From the NCBI GenBank assembly GCA_947396885.1, contig OX377205.1, forward strand, positions 21,749,407-21,813,406: a DNA stretch of 64,000 nt, read 5' to 3'. Below the pieces are notes generated by a model that was not told the origin of the DNA, searched no databases, and saw only the letters and a list, made by a program, of their open reading frames with translations. Position numbers and translations under genes: made by a program. How positions within the stretch are numbered: the first letter of the stretch is position 1; each line of letters starts with the position of its first letter. Source of the stretch: Heligmosomoides polygyrus polygyrus. Lineage: Eukaryota; Nematoda; Chromadorea; Rhabditida; Heligmosomidae. Below, one piece after another: positions 20,240 to 32,274 of this stretch.

Positions 20240-20964
20240 GGACCAGCCGATACGAACGCTACGTACACCTCGAAGATGTCGAGATCCTGGCAGCTGTGGA
20301 CTGTTGGCAGTCCACTGATCACGAGTACGAGTGGAACGAATCCTAGGCGTAATGCAGAACGATGCAAGCGAGGATTCTGTCGTCTGGTTAGCGTCCTACG
20401 AAGGAATTACACTATCGCCCACACGATTCGTAGAACGTGGAAGCATACGGTGAGCATGACACGACAAGGGCGTCCAATCACGACGGGGATGTAGCTCAGT
20501 GTGTAGAGAAGAGCTGTGATCGCGTAGATGATCACTGCCAAAGCGATGATCGCTGCTCGAGGTCGACACTCCGGGTTGAAGATGTTCGCCGTGCAAAAGC
20601 AGCAGTCGACCTGAGAGCAGAAAGGAACTGCAGGGCATCTCGTTTCCGTCGTCGTTACTTCTTCGCCATCAAAGGTCTTCCATTGCACCTGCTCTTGGAA
20701 GATAATCTCCGGTGGAAATCGAAGTATCTCTTTCGCCGGGGGCTTCTCGAGAACCACGCAGAACCCTTCCGAGCAGAATTCGTAGTTCGCAATTTTTGTC
20801 GCGAAAATCCTGACGCCTTCGGGTGCACACTGGAGATTTCCCCTGCTCATAGGCATGCTAATGTTCCTTTCGTGTTCGGCGGTTTCTGCGAATACGGAAT
20901 TCGTGAGGGACAGTAGGCATACGACCGACAGCAAGGTGCCGTGATGTAACTGTCCATAATCCAC
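20240..20964 (-). pseudogene. BEL/Pao env remnant, N-terminal glycoprotein and start of second glycoprotein
   Basis: The frame 20964-20407 encodes a signal-peptide-like start (LLSVVCLLSLTNSVFA), a Cys-rich ectodomain (CPAVPFCSQVDCCFC) and a transmembrane segment (AAIIALAVIIYAITALLYTL). It parallels the end of the fused integrase-env ORF at 14464-16527. After a stop, 20367-20240 starts the second glycoprotein with another hydrophobic leader (LGFVPLVLVISGLP). Coding similarity then ends at the inverted-repeat element, and the gene resumes at 2127. Upstream integrase is not present; a mariner lies beyond. Confidence 0.7.
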
Positions 20965-21365
20965 GCGTGGTCGCCGAGATTGCGAACTCTTGTGCTCGTT
21001 TGTCCGCCAGCGCTAAAGCGCAGATGACGTTTCTGACGTTATTCACAGCCGAGTCGGCCATCCCGAAGAGGAACGCAATCACAGTGGAGAGGAGGGCACT
21101 AAACGCGTACAGCTATTTTGCCATCTGTGCTTTAGCAAGCTCACAAGTAAATAAACGGATTTATAAAACAAAAATGACGCGAAGAGGTTAAGACTTGTCC
21201 TCATTGCTAAAAAACTGCAGACATGGTTGATTTTGCCTTTTCCATTTGCACAATTTTTACGTCAAATTGGGCATTTTCCAATCAAGTCTAAAACTTCTGG
21301 AATTAATCTGATTATCTTCCAAATCGAATCGAGCTTTTTGCTGGTTAAACCATACACTATAGTTA
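20965..21365. other. Spacer between env remnant and mariner
   Basis: No gene recognised. The first 100 bases may be the end of a pol-env fused frame on the minus strand (open back to a stop near 21030). Confidence 0.3.
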
Positions 21366-22649
21366 TTAGGTTGTAACGAATTAAATGGCACTGGCTCGCG
21401 CCATTTTTGGCGCGTCTCTACGCGTTTGATCAAGAACAAGCCGTAACATGTGGCATATCATTTAGAAGCGCAAACTTTGCTCTACCGGAGAGTACCAAAT
21501 TTTCTGTGTAAAAATGAATGGGAAACTTTAGAGTTTTATTGACTTTTTTGCAGATGGACAAAAGGGTAATCCGAGGCATTTATTGTATGAATTCAAGCTG
21601 GGCACTACAGCTAAGGAGGCGGACGAGAAGATCAACGCCGCATTCGGTCAAGGATGTTCCACAATTCGGACGGCGCCTCGTTGGTATCAGAAGTTCCGGA
21701 ATGGAGATGGAGAGCTTGGAAGAACATGAAGGTCGTGGGAGGCATAGTGATGTTGATGAGGACAAGCTGAGAGATGTGGTAGAGGAGGATCCACACAAAG
21801 GTACCAGGGAGATAGCGAAGGTTCTTGGCGTCAGTCACAACACAGCTGCCCAGCATCTGAAGGAAATTGGAAAGACCAAAAAGCTGGAAAGATGGGTGCC
21901 TCACGAGCTGTCTGAGGAGCAAAGAAACCGACGATATGAGATCTCGTCCGCACTGCTTCTACGGAACGAAACGGACCCATTCCTTGATCGCATCGTAACC
22001 TGTCGCGAGAAATGGATAATGTACGACAACAGGCGACGATCGGCACAGTGGATGGACAGCGATGAGAGCCCCAAGGTTTTTGCGAGGCCGGAATTGCACC
22101 AAAAGAAAGTAATGGTGACAGTATGGTGGTGTTCGCTGGGAATTATTCACCACAGCTTCCTCCCTCCCAGTGAATCCATCACGGCAGAGAAGAACTGCAT
22201 TGAAATTGAAGAAATGATGAAAAAGTTGAAGGATATCCGGCCGGCCTTGGTAAACCGAAGGCGAGTTCTCCTTCTGCACGACAATGCTCGCCCCCATGTA
22301 GCACGAAAGACGTTGCAGAAATTGAATGAGCTGAGCATTGAAACTCAACCACATACTCCGTTTTCTGCCGACCTCTCCCCAACAGTCTACCATTTCTTCA
22401 AGCATCTTGGCGACTTCTTCGTAGGGAAAATATTCAAATGCCAACAGGATGCCGAAAGTGCCTTCGAAGATTTCGTCAATTCCAGAACTTCTGATTTTTA
22501 TGCTACTGGGATAAAAAAGCTTGTGTCACGTTGGCAAAGATGTGTAGAATAAGAAGGCTTTATTTCGATTAATAAACTTGCCTACAAGCCGAGATATTTA
22601 CTGTTTAAATTTACAGTGGTTCAGTGCCATTTATTTCGTTACAACCTAA
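21366..22649 (+). mobile_element. mariner-family DNA transposon, inactive
   Basis: Terminal inverted repeats of about 28 bases, TTAGGTTGTAACGAA(A/T)TAAA at the left and its reverse complement at 22620-22649, are each flanked by TA. The length of 1284 bp is normal for mariner. It carries one transposase gene. Confidence 0.9.
21554..22552 (+). pseudogene. mariner transposase, catalytically dead
   Basis: Starts MDKRVIRGIY and ends at TAA 22550. The helix-turn-helix region (21590-21720) reads as mariner only in another frame, so two compensating shifts scramble it. From there the frame is typical (REIAKVLGVSHNTAAQHL, WVPHELSEEQRNRR, HDNARPHVARKTL, YHFFKHL). The DD34D triad is damaged. The first Asp box, normally GDEKW, reads CREKW; the second Asp survives in HDNARPH; the third, normally PTDYH, reads PTVYH. 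It cannot be an active transposase. Confidence 0.9.
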
Positions 22650-22673
22650 TAGAATAATTTTTTGCTCAAGGAA

Positions 22674-22902
22674 AATTTGGCATAACCTTCTTCAAAGTTT
22701 TTCAGTTCAGCTGCCCTAATGAGTAGTAATTTTATAAAATTTTTATTCAAAAGTGACGAATTATATTCTGTTTTGAAGCGTAACAAATTGGGCATAACCT
22801 TCTTTTAAATTTTTAAGTTCAGCTGCCCTAATGAGTAGTAATTCTATAAAAAATTCCATTTAAAAGCAATAAATTAGATTTTGTTTTAAAGCGCAACAAG
22901 GC
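22674..22902. repeat. Tandem duplication, about 115 bp x 2
   Basis: TTGGCATAACCTTCTT through GAAGCGTAACAA (to about 22787) is followed by a diverged second copy to about 22902. Both contain CAGCTGCCCTAATGAGTAGT. Confidence 0.75.
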
Positions 22903-24412
22903 GATTTCGTGCATCAAGATTGCAAATCGCGCCATGCACTCGAAAATCATGTCGCGATTTTAGTTTGATTAAGTAAATGCTGCTTACATAAAACATCAAA
23001 GTAAGGATACGCGTGTTCTTTACAGATGTATCCTTTTGCAGTTGCTAAACTCCATAAAAACAGAAATATTTTGCTTTCAATCGAATAAAAATCGCGACGT
23101 GTTGGACGAAGGTATGGCGCAATTTCTTTTTTGGTTCTCAAAAATGGCCGACTTTCTGCTCTATGAAGCTAGCATTAAACTATCATTTTTCTTAAAAATC
23201 GAATTCGAATTTTAAAAATTCAAACAACGTGTTTACTTATTGGGTAGATTAAAAAGTAAAAAAGTGAGATGAAGGTCGCATCTCGTTGAGGCTCCGAGGG
23301 GCAAGTCTCGGCTAGCATCGATTTGGTCCTGCTGTTGTTCCTGAAGCTGAACTTCTTGGTCTCGTTCAGAACAGGTTGGCTGGACTTCAGAAAAAAAAAC
23401 TTCAGTTTTAGATGCCTAAAAATGAGGATTTCGTCCTTCTCCTCGCGTGCTACAAAATTTAACTAATTAAATTGTAATACGATTTCATTGCCACTTGATT
23501 CGCTAAACTCACTCAGTGTCCGACTGTTATTGACATCATCAAGTAACTTCCTGACTCCTCTTTAGCAGTGAAGTTATTCTGCGCGTCCTCGTTCCTCCAC
23601 TCTTGCAGCTTCTGAAAAGTGTGGAAGGGGACCATTAGTTTAGTAATGGATATTAATTATCACTCGCTTCGTAGAAAACCAGCTTTGGTTTTTCTTTAAC
23701 CCACATGATTGGTACACATACGTGACCAATACCGGCCGGATCTCTTTCGAACTCGATGCCCCGTTTTACCTGAACATTTCTCTAGGTGGATAATCATTCC
23801 GAGCTTAGTGAAACTAAAATAACCAACCTTTACTTTTGAGTAAACACCACCAGCTTTCATGCAACCTAGGCCGCCCCACTCCCCTCCCCCTATTGCAGCT
23901 GGATATTTTCTATTTGAGGTCAGAGTGAGCATACCTAGCGAGCGAAATCAGTGCTTTGCATTCTTGACGAGGAGGGTCCAGAAAATTGACAGGTGTGGGA
24001 ACGTAATTTTGAGACACTCTGTAATAATAAATACATTACACCAAAGGCGACATCACAACCACAGCAAGTAAACGAGTTCATTCAGTTGGCGAAGGATATA
24101 ATGGTTACCCAAGTAAGGTCCACATTTAAAATATACAATAAACCCATTACTGGCTTTGGTGCAGACACGACGCGTCCTAGGGTGACCATCCAGGGCAGTG
24201 CATCAGCCTTGAATCGATCCTAGTGTGCGCTTAAGAAAGGATACTGTGAACATAGTTCTGACACTGACTGTACATTTTTAAGCTTCGCCACCTCTGATGG
24301 TAAGAACATCAGTCTCCGGGGCCAGTCTTAGAACTTCAGGTCACAAGGCAAGAAATGAAACGCCAAAGTGAGTAACGCTACACATAGCAAAAACAGCAAA
24401 TGGTTTCAAATT
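22903..24412. other. Intergenic stretch without recognised genes
   Basis: AT-rich. One GCGCCATGCACTCG motif at 22928 matches the repeat family at 7155 and 40952. Open frames here are short and domain-free. Confidence 0.4.
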
Positions 24413-24699
24413 TGTCACAACGATGTTTTATTGCGATCAAAACTTCCAGCGGCGGGACTCGAACCCGCACCTCCCTCTGACCGGGCGGGAATGCTCTACG
24501 CCTTTACATCACCGGCGCCGTTTGGCATCCCGGATACGGGTGGGTGCTGATCGGTCCCACGAGGTGTGGATGTTGAGTTCGACCAAACGGCGGCGGTGGT
24601 GTAAAGGCGTAGAGCATTCCCGCCCGGTCAGAGGGAGGTGCGGGTTCGAGTCCCGCCTGTCGCTAGAAGTTTTGATCGCAACAAAACATCGTTGTGACA
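24413..24699. repeat. Head-to-head pair of tRNA-derived SINEs (palindrome)
   Basis: The left arm 24413-24525 is the reverse complement of 24583-24699, with a 57-bp centre. Each arm has a pol III-like A region (GGTGGTGTAAAGGCGTAGAGC) and a B box (GGTTCGAGTCC) and ends outward in a tail with TTTTGATCGCAA and AACGATG or its complement. The anticodon arm does not fold as a clean tRNA, so these are SINE heads and not tRNA genes. Confidence 0.7.
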
Positions 24700-26655
24700 G
24701 CTTACAACCTCGATACCAGCCAATTGAGGCTTAAAGAAACTGACCTCTTCTTCAGGTCTCTAAAAAGGCGTTCAGCAAATACTAACCGTAATGCTGGGCT
24801 CCCTCACGCGTTCCACCATCCTGTCAGAATATCATCGCTGAAGCTCACCATGAGTTGGGAACCTTTTCTTGTAGGTGGAAGTGGGTTCCTGGATGAGTAG
24901 TCGTTCCTATGACGTGCTAGAATGGGCCGGTGGACAATCTTCGTTAGAGGGACATAAGGAACGCTACATCATTCCTAAAGAGTTTTAACGAAGGAGTCCA
25001 ACCCACTCGTTGGTGGGTGTCAGGTGTTGTTCAATCATTCCAACGACCATTCAAAGGGACATGGATAGCACGACCGGCCCCTCATCTGGATTTTCGCCGG
25101 TCACGATACAATGTCAAAAAGAAATGCTACGAGACAAGGTTCTCTCGAAATGTGGGTTCGGAGTTTTCTACTCGACAAGTTTGACGGCTGCTAAGAAAAT
25201 TTTGAAGGCTGGCTAACTTAGGGTGGAGCTACCGTAGTGATACGCACTGTATTGTTTCTTTGGTAATTAGCGGAGTTCTGACTCGTCGTCACACAGGAAA
25301 CTCCAGGATGTGGTCCATCCAACGCACATCTAGACCCAGATTACCTTCTTGGTTTTCGAAGTAGAGTGCAGAACCAACCAGAGACTCGCCATCAAAATTA
25401 CATTTAAATTTAAAAAATAGTACGGAAGAGCTTTCATAGACCCCCGAATATTGTTCCCATCAGGGGTGTTCGATTAACGATTAACGGTTCACCGATTTAC
25501 CGGGTTCACCGGCATTTTTGTTAAAAACTTTTAACGAAATTCAAAGACGAAATTTTCCGTTAAACTGCATTAATGACATTTTATTCACCTTTTTGAAATT
25601 TTACTTTTTCTTCATGTAAAAGCATTTCGACGAACTCTTTGAATGAGCTTTCGTAGTACTGTTAAAGTACCGAGGAGACTCCCATCTTAGTGGAATCAGA
25701 GGAAAGAGGTAGTCGGTTCCGCTTTCACATTTCGAGCATTGTTAGAATTTTTCTTGCTGTTTGACCAATGATTTTTTTCGCCCCGCTTCTAACTGCTTGT
25801 CGTTTTGTGTTCTTGGACTTCCTAGGCGTTTCTCGCGTTTGATTGCTCAATATCATTTTTTGTACCACCCTTACCAACGGCCAGGTTTTTCAGTTTTTCT
25901 GATGTTTATTCATAAGAGTGTTTGAAAACGACAAGCAATACACGATAATACACGCGAAGAAATGCCAAGGAAAACAAGCATTGAGAAAAACAAGGGTGGA
26001 CGCGAAAAAAGGGGAAATAAGCTTTTTCTTTAATTCTTCGGAAACTCGGGTGGGTTCTTCCTGCGGAATCTGGCGACGATTGTAGAACTACGTTAAAGTA
26101 ACGTTGAGCCCCACCTAACTGATACAGCGTGTCTACTGATAGTATCCTTTCAATTTCTTAATTTTTTAAACATCATGCCCTTCATGTTAACGATCTTTCT
26201 TAGCCTTTCTTGCCTTCGTCGAAGGCTCTATTGGCAGTTTTCTTTGAGAGTGATCCAGTTTCTCCCAAAACTGGCACTTTAAATGCAATCTCTTCCATGA
26301 AGATTGAGGAGTGAGAAAAGTATCTTGTGGGACAAAAAGAGCCATTCTGTGAAACAGGTCTCGACATTGTAGGTATATTCGAATGATAAAATGCACCAAA
26401 GAGTTCGCCTTGGTCACTGCCTGCCCTGGGTTACACATCTTAAGACAATCCGTACTTTCCCGAAACAATTATTGCAGTATGGAAGAATGTTGGGTTCTAA
26501 AAGTCTACCTAGAGAGCGCAAGTTCTGTAAACAGTTTTGATAGGACAAACGGGAATGCTCAGAAAAAAAGCTCTGTGCTATGGCGCACCATATTTTGAAC
26601 CTTACCAAATTTTGGACGACGTTTCTGAACGAAAACGAAGACGAGGAGACACAGT
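24700..26655. other. Intergenic stretch without recognised genes
   Basis: Only short domain-free open frames. An ATTAACGATTAACGGTT-type repeat occurs near 25470. The segmental duplication begins at about 26656. Confidence 0.4.
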
Positions 26656-26877
26656 AGAATTTTGTAATTCTGCAAGCCTTGTTGTTACAGTTTGGCTCTC
26701 AAATCTTAATGATTTTTCTTGTTTCGCAATTTTGTTGGTGATAGACTGCTTTTACATGTTGTGAAGACGAAGAGTATGTAAATAGTTTATTGATTTCCAA
26801 TTGTCATGTAGATGGAGTCGAAAAAATCAATAAAAAAGAACTCCGTTTTTACATAGGTTGAGACTGGCCTCAGTGTA

Positions 26878-27200
26878 GTGGAAAAGAAAATACTGCGTTG
26901 GTCGGATGTTACGCGTCTAGACCGCATTCGCAACGTCGCAACATGTCGGAGATTTGGTGTCGCTCCAATTGAAGACAAGTTACGTGGAGCTTGCCTTCGG
27001 TGGTATGACCACTATGCTTTTCGCACTAATGACGATACTGTTGGGACCACTGGCCTTAACATAGATGTGCCCGTAAAATGGCCCAAAGGGCGGTCGCAGC
27101 ATACGCTGCATGTTGATCTGAAGAACACTGGGATCCACCCCGATCGAGCAGTTGATTGGGTGAAGTGGTGTCGCCATACAAGAAGAGCGGACTTCGCCCT
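26878..27200 (+). pseudogene. RTE-type LINE, C-terminal fragment
   Basis: The frame reads RWSDVTRLDRIRN, then RRFGVAPIEDKLR, then HTLHVDLKNTGIHPDRAVDW and RADFALI. This is the Cys-poor C-terminal region that follows the reverse transcriptase in nematode RTE elements. No RT domain is attached. The same fragment is in copy B at 50515-50820, so it predates the duplication. Confidence 0.65.
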
Positions 27201-27300
27201 AATCGGGAAAAAGCTGAAGAAGAAGAACGTTGGAATGGTTCTTACCACCTTACAGAACGGCTCTCCTCTTCCCACAATACTATTCCCTTTTCCTTCCTGA

Positions 27301-28251
27301 TGGTAAATCTATTCATTGCTCTATCCACTACTCGGAGAACGCCACGTATCCGATATATTTACAAGCAGCCTTAAAGGAATCCAAAATGGAAGTGTTATTT
27401 CTAGGCAGCTGTTATAATACATTTGAAATTTGATGCCCATGCTAGCACACTCAGGAGACTAGCCGGCTGCGGCGTATACTGCCACACGAGCTTCATGTTT
27501 CGTATCTAACGCCCAGTCCAGCCAATCCTCCACACAAGCGTAGACGGAGAATTGATATAAGATTGGTACAATTGTCTGGGAAGAATAAAACTCTTGACTT
27601 TCTCACAGGCTCTCCTCATAGAGTCACAGAAGAAGACGAGTGCGTACTCAAATTACCTCAATGATATCGCGCCGAATTAGGATGCGTGGCGCGTTCCGCA
27701 AAATGATTGACTGACATGGACGTTTGTCCTTTATTTTTTCAACTACTGGTGGGCGACTCATGTGGAGAGCTTAGGTGCCTTATCCGGCCTTTATTTCGAA
27801 CCGGATGTCCACCACGACTTTTTGGGGGAACTTATCAATAGTTTGTTAGCCGCACTGTCATCGAAACTTCATCGTATTGCGATCAATAAAAATATCCAGC
27901 AATCCTCAGTCTCAATGAGGTAGTCCCTTTCAATGCATATAATTGCATCTTTGTGGACGGCGAAAAAACCGTGCACTGGGCTCGTGTTTCAAACCTATTT
28001 GTTGCATGCTTTAAAACCAATTCTGCTGTTCAAGAAAGACTACATATCTTAGACAGATCACATTTCTAATAAAAACCTACAGTGGCGGTGCAGATCCGAA
28101 ATCGATCGATGTAGAGTGACAAAATCGCTAACTTTAAACTTCCGCTTATTTGCCCCAACGTTAGCTTGGCTGGTTCAACATCATTGGAGAACGTCCTCAC
28201 TTATCTTGAACAAGTTTTATTAATGATGCACGCTAATCTGATTGTTGGGTG
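27301..28251. other. 3' flank of astacin copy A
   Basis: No gene seen. An element end resembling the MITE at 40057 (GTGGCGCGTTCCGCAAAATG, then GTCCTTTAT) is at 27683-27735, and again in copy B. Confidence 0.4.
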
Positions 28252-31145
28252 CTATGAATATCACGGCATCTTGCTTCCCATGCAGGTCTTGCAGCCGTAT
28301 GCGAGACAGACCTTGCGGTAGTCGTTTGCTGATGGCTCCTTTGCGGTACCAATTACGTCCTGAAATTTGGGAGGAGTAGACAGTGAGTGTCGCAAGGTCA
28401 ACGTTCTGCTAAGCCTTCGCAGAGGTTGTTCGGGGCAGTTCAATGACTGCCCTTGCGAAGATCATCGTATTGGGGGAAGAGGGACAATTCGTTCACATAA
28501 TACATGCAGTCAAACGAGATATTGTGTTTCATAGTTTAGGACTACATAGAACAGGTTACGATCTGAGAGTGCAATCGGAAAGTGCAATGTAATGTCGTTT
28601 TCCAAATGAACCCAATAAAGAAAGATCTCACTGCTCCATGCGCACCTAGCACGACAGCGCTCGTGAAAGACATTGGTAGCACTGCACATACAACCTTTCC
28701 TTGCCGTGCAACTATTTACAAATGACAAAAATGCTTTTCTCAATATGTTGTCCATAAGAATGTTGTCGCGTGACACTTACCTGGTATTTGGGATCCAATG
28801 TCTGCATGGTAATTCCTCCAGTGCTCGAGAACACCGTTTTTCCGTAATGCATGATTGATGTATAATCGTAGGGAAGGTCGTAGGTGGTGGCTCCAAAATC
28901 TTTGCCGACAAAGGCGAATTGGCTCCAGTTATCTGAATGTTCTCTTCTTGGATACGCTATTTATAACTAAAAAGCTTGAAAGTGGCTAGTGCCACTGAAA
29001 ATTTCCTTGTACCACGATTGATCTCTATGAAATCGACGCTGAACACGTTTAAGAATTTGCCGGTCGTCGAAATGTATTGCTCTGCTCTTGAGCGTGTCGT
29101 ACTGCACTCGACCCCTTGACTTTGTTTCAAGGTATGACCATGTCTAGCCTTCCAGCGTGATGATATTTGTGCTGCTCACCTGGGGCAATGTTCGGGTAGA
29201 TGACTTGGATGTACTTGTCCCTATCGACGCGCTGATGTTCGTGCCATAATCCGATCACATGCAGCAACTCGTGAATAACAAGGTCGTGTCTCAAACATCT
29301 AAATGGATCCTTCATAAGAATCGTGTGAGTTTGACGTTAATAAAAAAGGCAGACGTTGTCTAATATTGATCTGCTATGCGTGCTGTTTTGTGCGCCTCAA
29401 TTGACGTGCGTGGTTCGGTTCTTGTTCAGGAGAACCAAACATTCTATCTTCAAGCATCCCTGAATTTGCACCACTAGTATGGAAATCATGCAGTGTTTAC
29501 ATCTTCATCGGCTACACGATGCTTTTCGTTGTATAGGCCACGCATACAGGTTGCACCCATGATATCACACAGAAGTCGAGTACATGACTGATCCCACAAA
29601 AGAGATCACCTAGCGCCAGACGTTATCCTTTATCAACCTCGTCCCTAAAATTCTTAACTATCATATTTCCCGTTGGAGAGCTAGGATGCTCATTGCTTTT
29701 CTCAAAAACACCACTTAGAAATTTAAGGAACGTCGCCCAGGTTGCTTTGGTCTTCCTGGAAGTAAATTGGAAGGCAACGTGGAATGTAGTGAGATTCTGA
29801 GTCAATGTCGCGATAAGTGCTAGTGAGTGGGCTGCAGCAGTTCCTTTGGGGATAGTGGTCTGTTTTTCTTCCCACCAAATATCTTTCTGCGTCTGATACA
29901 AGGCAGCGCCAGTCAGCTGTAGCCGCTTTGTTGCAAGCCAGTTGCTCTGATGACAGTAAGAAGCTCTAGAGCTAACTTACGTGGCTTCGCTGTTGTTCTC
30001 AAGCATCACAGGATTGCTGCCAGGTGAATGTCCGACGAACGCACTGCATCTGAATTTTAGCACCAAACATTCGATGAAGAAATATTATGGAGATAGATCA
30101 GCACTGTGATGGATTATCTTTTATCCTTAGACATAAATCGTTTAGCTACAGGTCCACACCTGTGAGTCGCATAAACTCGAATTTCGGACTCTTTCTCACT
30201 TTAACACGCAAAATGCTTTTCGCCGCTGAATCTCTAAGTTATTGAATGCCATAACAGTTGAGGAAGGGCATTAAGGAGATGACAGATTTCGGTGGCAAAC
30301 GGATCTGAGTTCCTTCCTCTTGCGTTCTAGTTATCTAGTTATCCAGGTTTTTTGGGCACTTACCCATTTCCTTTAACGTTCTGAATTTCCACGTAGTCGG
30401 GTTCGTTAGTACGAGCTTTGAAGCGAATGCAGGTGTTCTCTGCGATTGACTGCATCGCTCCAGTTATTGTGCTCGTTTTAGCGCCTAAAATGTTAGGGGT
30501 CAGAAACTGGTCAGAAAGTCAACTTCTGTCGTTATTAGCAGAGTATCTTTTGTTTCCGTTTTTTGATACGCTGTGGTTAATGAAGGAGAAGGTTAACAAA
30601 ATCATGACCACCAGCGAGGTCTCGCTTCAGCTATGCAGCATTCGTTCGGACGTAACAGCTATACTTTTTGTTTTTGCTTCTTCGAATGAACGGTTGAAAA
30701 CAGAGGAACTAGTCTGTGTTTGAGTAATCTGCATTTGGCTTACCGTAATCTGCATTTATCACATAAGGAATGACAATGAATCCGGACTGATCTCTGGTCT
30801 CCCATTTCCTCGTCGAGTTGGGCTCTATTGCGTTAAAGAGCTTTCTGGAACAATACGCGTCTACGCCTCCGAACAACTTCAATCGTCTTTCGTGCGAGAA
30901 AGTCGTTGCGGATACCTGGGTCCCGAACGGAGCTGCATAATATCCTGTTCACCGCCGACATTGAAAATATCGATGACTTTAGGCTAAAACATCGATTTAA
31001 GAGATAGAGAGACGATCAAGCACTGTGTAGTGTTGAATCTCATTTATTTACCATAACTTGAGTAAGGCTGCACCCTCACCTCAGCATGAAGTGTCTGTGC
31101 GAATGTTGAGAAAAGGCAGACCGTCAAGAGGTACGCGGCCGACAT
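28252..31145 (-). CDS. Astacin-family zinc metalloprotease, copy A
   Basis: Seven exons on the minus strand: 31145-31080 (signal peptide MSAAYLLTVCLFSTFAHTL), 30983-30744 (pro-region and mature start, WETRDQSGYIVIPYVINADY), 30484-30364 (AMQSIAENTCIRFKAR), 30049-29981 (GCSAFVGHSPGSN), 29298-29180 (zinc motif HELLHVIGLWHEHQR), 28932-28781 (Met-turn SIMHY) and 28359-28252. All introns are GT-AG and phases agree. The product is a short secreted astacin with a catalytic domain and no EGF or CUB. Exon 2 needs a 29-nt internal intron or is frameshifted. The last exon has an early TGA that removes three residues compared with copy C. A TATAAAA lies 370 bp upstream (31517-31524). In nematodes, astacins digest matrix and cuticle proteins. 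Confidence 0.75.
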
Positions 31146-32274
31146 AGCCTAAATTTTGCATTGATCCTCATGGGGTTCTACAAACAGCGAGCTGCATCAA
31201 CGAGAAACAACACTGTTTTCAACCTATTTTCTTAACAAAAGTTGAGTGAAGCAGATTCTTTCGTCTACAAAGAGCTCTGGGAGGATATGAAGAGATTAAG
31301 GACTAAAACGTGTTGCGTTAGGTGAATATTTGCTACTATAGACTGCCTTCTATGAACGGATAGATATTCTCTGCTGCTATATGGTTTCTATACATAAACG
31401 TGGTAGGGTAATCAGTACGCTTCGGTGGCGAAAAGGAATTTCAATCACAGGAGCGTAGGCCTTCGCATGGAGGGAACATGAACCGACTAGAACGATCTCA
31501 AGACGGTCGGAGCGGCTTTTATAGCAATGCCGTTTTATTCGATCCAATGCTGTCGAAATACACATTTCTGGGATGAGGGATGGTTTCTGTGGAATCACGT
31601 GGGAATTTCAGAAATTCTCTCATAACACTTGAGATCTAAACGGCTTCAAAACTTGAGAAAATTGGTTGCAAGAGAAGCGTGTTGGGCTAACGACTGCAAG
31701 ATTGTAGGCCAGAAGAGAGCTCATGTCGACGACGTTACACTAGCGTGAAGCGTGCTTCACTTGCACAAGACGCCTCAGCTTGGTTGTGTGCGTCACTGAG
31801 CAACCTTGCAGCCAAAGTCGGTATAGCAAGAAGAGCATGAATTTTGCAATCCTCCTCTAGTCTAGTCTTTTCACGGTCTTCAGTTTTCATTTGAAGGGCA
31901 TGCGATTTGTTCAAGTCAGCACCAAAGCATCAGCAGCCTGTTACTTTATTCATCAGGTCTGCCCTAATCGGAGAGGGGCATAATTTAGTGATTTGCATCT
32001 CCAATCACCTGCTTAAGTTTACACGAAAGCTTCAGCTGCTGTTCTATGATGCGAAGGCTTCCCATTAAATTTAGAAAATATGGTTGTTGGCATGGGATGA
32101 CGTTCGCAATTCGAACCTTACGGTTGTCGCCTCCCGAATAGGATCGATCCTAATCTTCCACACTGTCCCTTCCTCCCACCGACTAGGGAAATACAAACGT
32201 CGAGTGCATCTAAGACGTCCAAAGTCTCTTCTAAAAATTGAGGGTGTTGTAGAGCTGAAAGTCGCCAGTTTCAG
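31146..32274. other. Intergenic: astacin upstream region and start of the deubiquitinase gene
   Basis: It holds the candidate TATA box of copy A (31517-31524, minus). The N-terminal exons of the deubiquitinase should lie in or beyond its right part but were not recognised. Confidence 0.4.

Larger units (their letters stand above)
26656..31860. repeat. Segmental duplication, copy A
   Basis: About 5.2 kb matching 50281-55390 (direct) and 56330-64000 (inverted, minus the LINE). It contains an RTE fragment and an astacin gene. Copy A differs more from B and C than those two do from each other. Confidence 0.85.

Noticed and set aside
24440..24665. Two tRNA genes
   Set aside because: B boxes are good, but the D and anticodon arms do not fold as a normal tRNA and both are embedded in a palindromic SINE with tails.
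30418..30723. Open frame of 101 codons, repeated at 54047 and 57676
   Set aside because: It is antisense to astacin exon 3 and its intron; the sense strand has proper splice sites and the conserved NTCIRF block. Repetition only reflects the segmental duplication.
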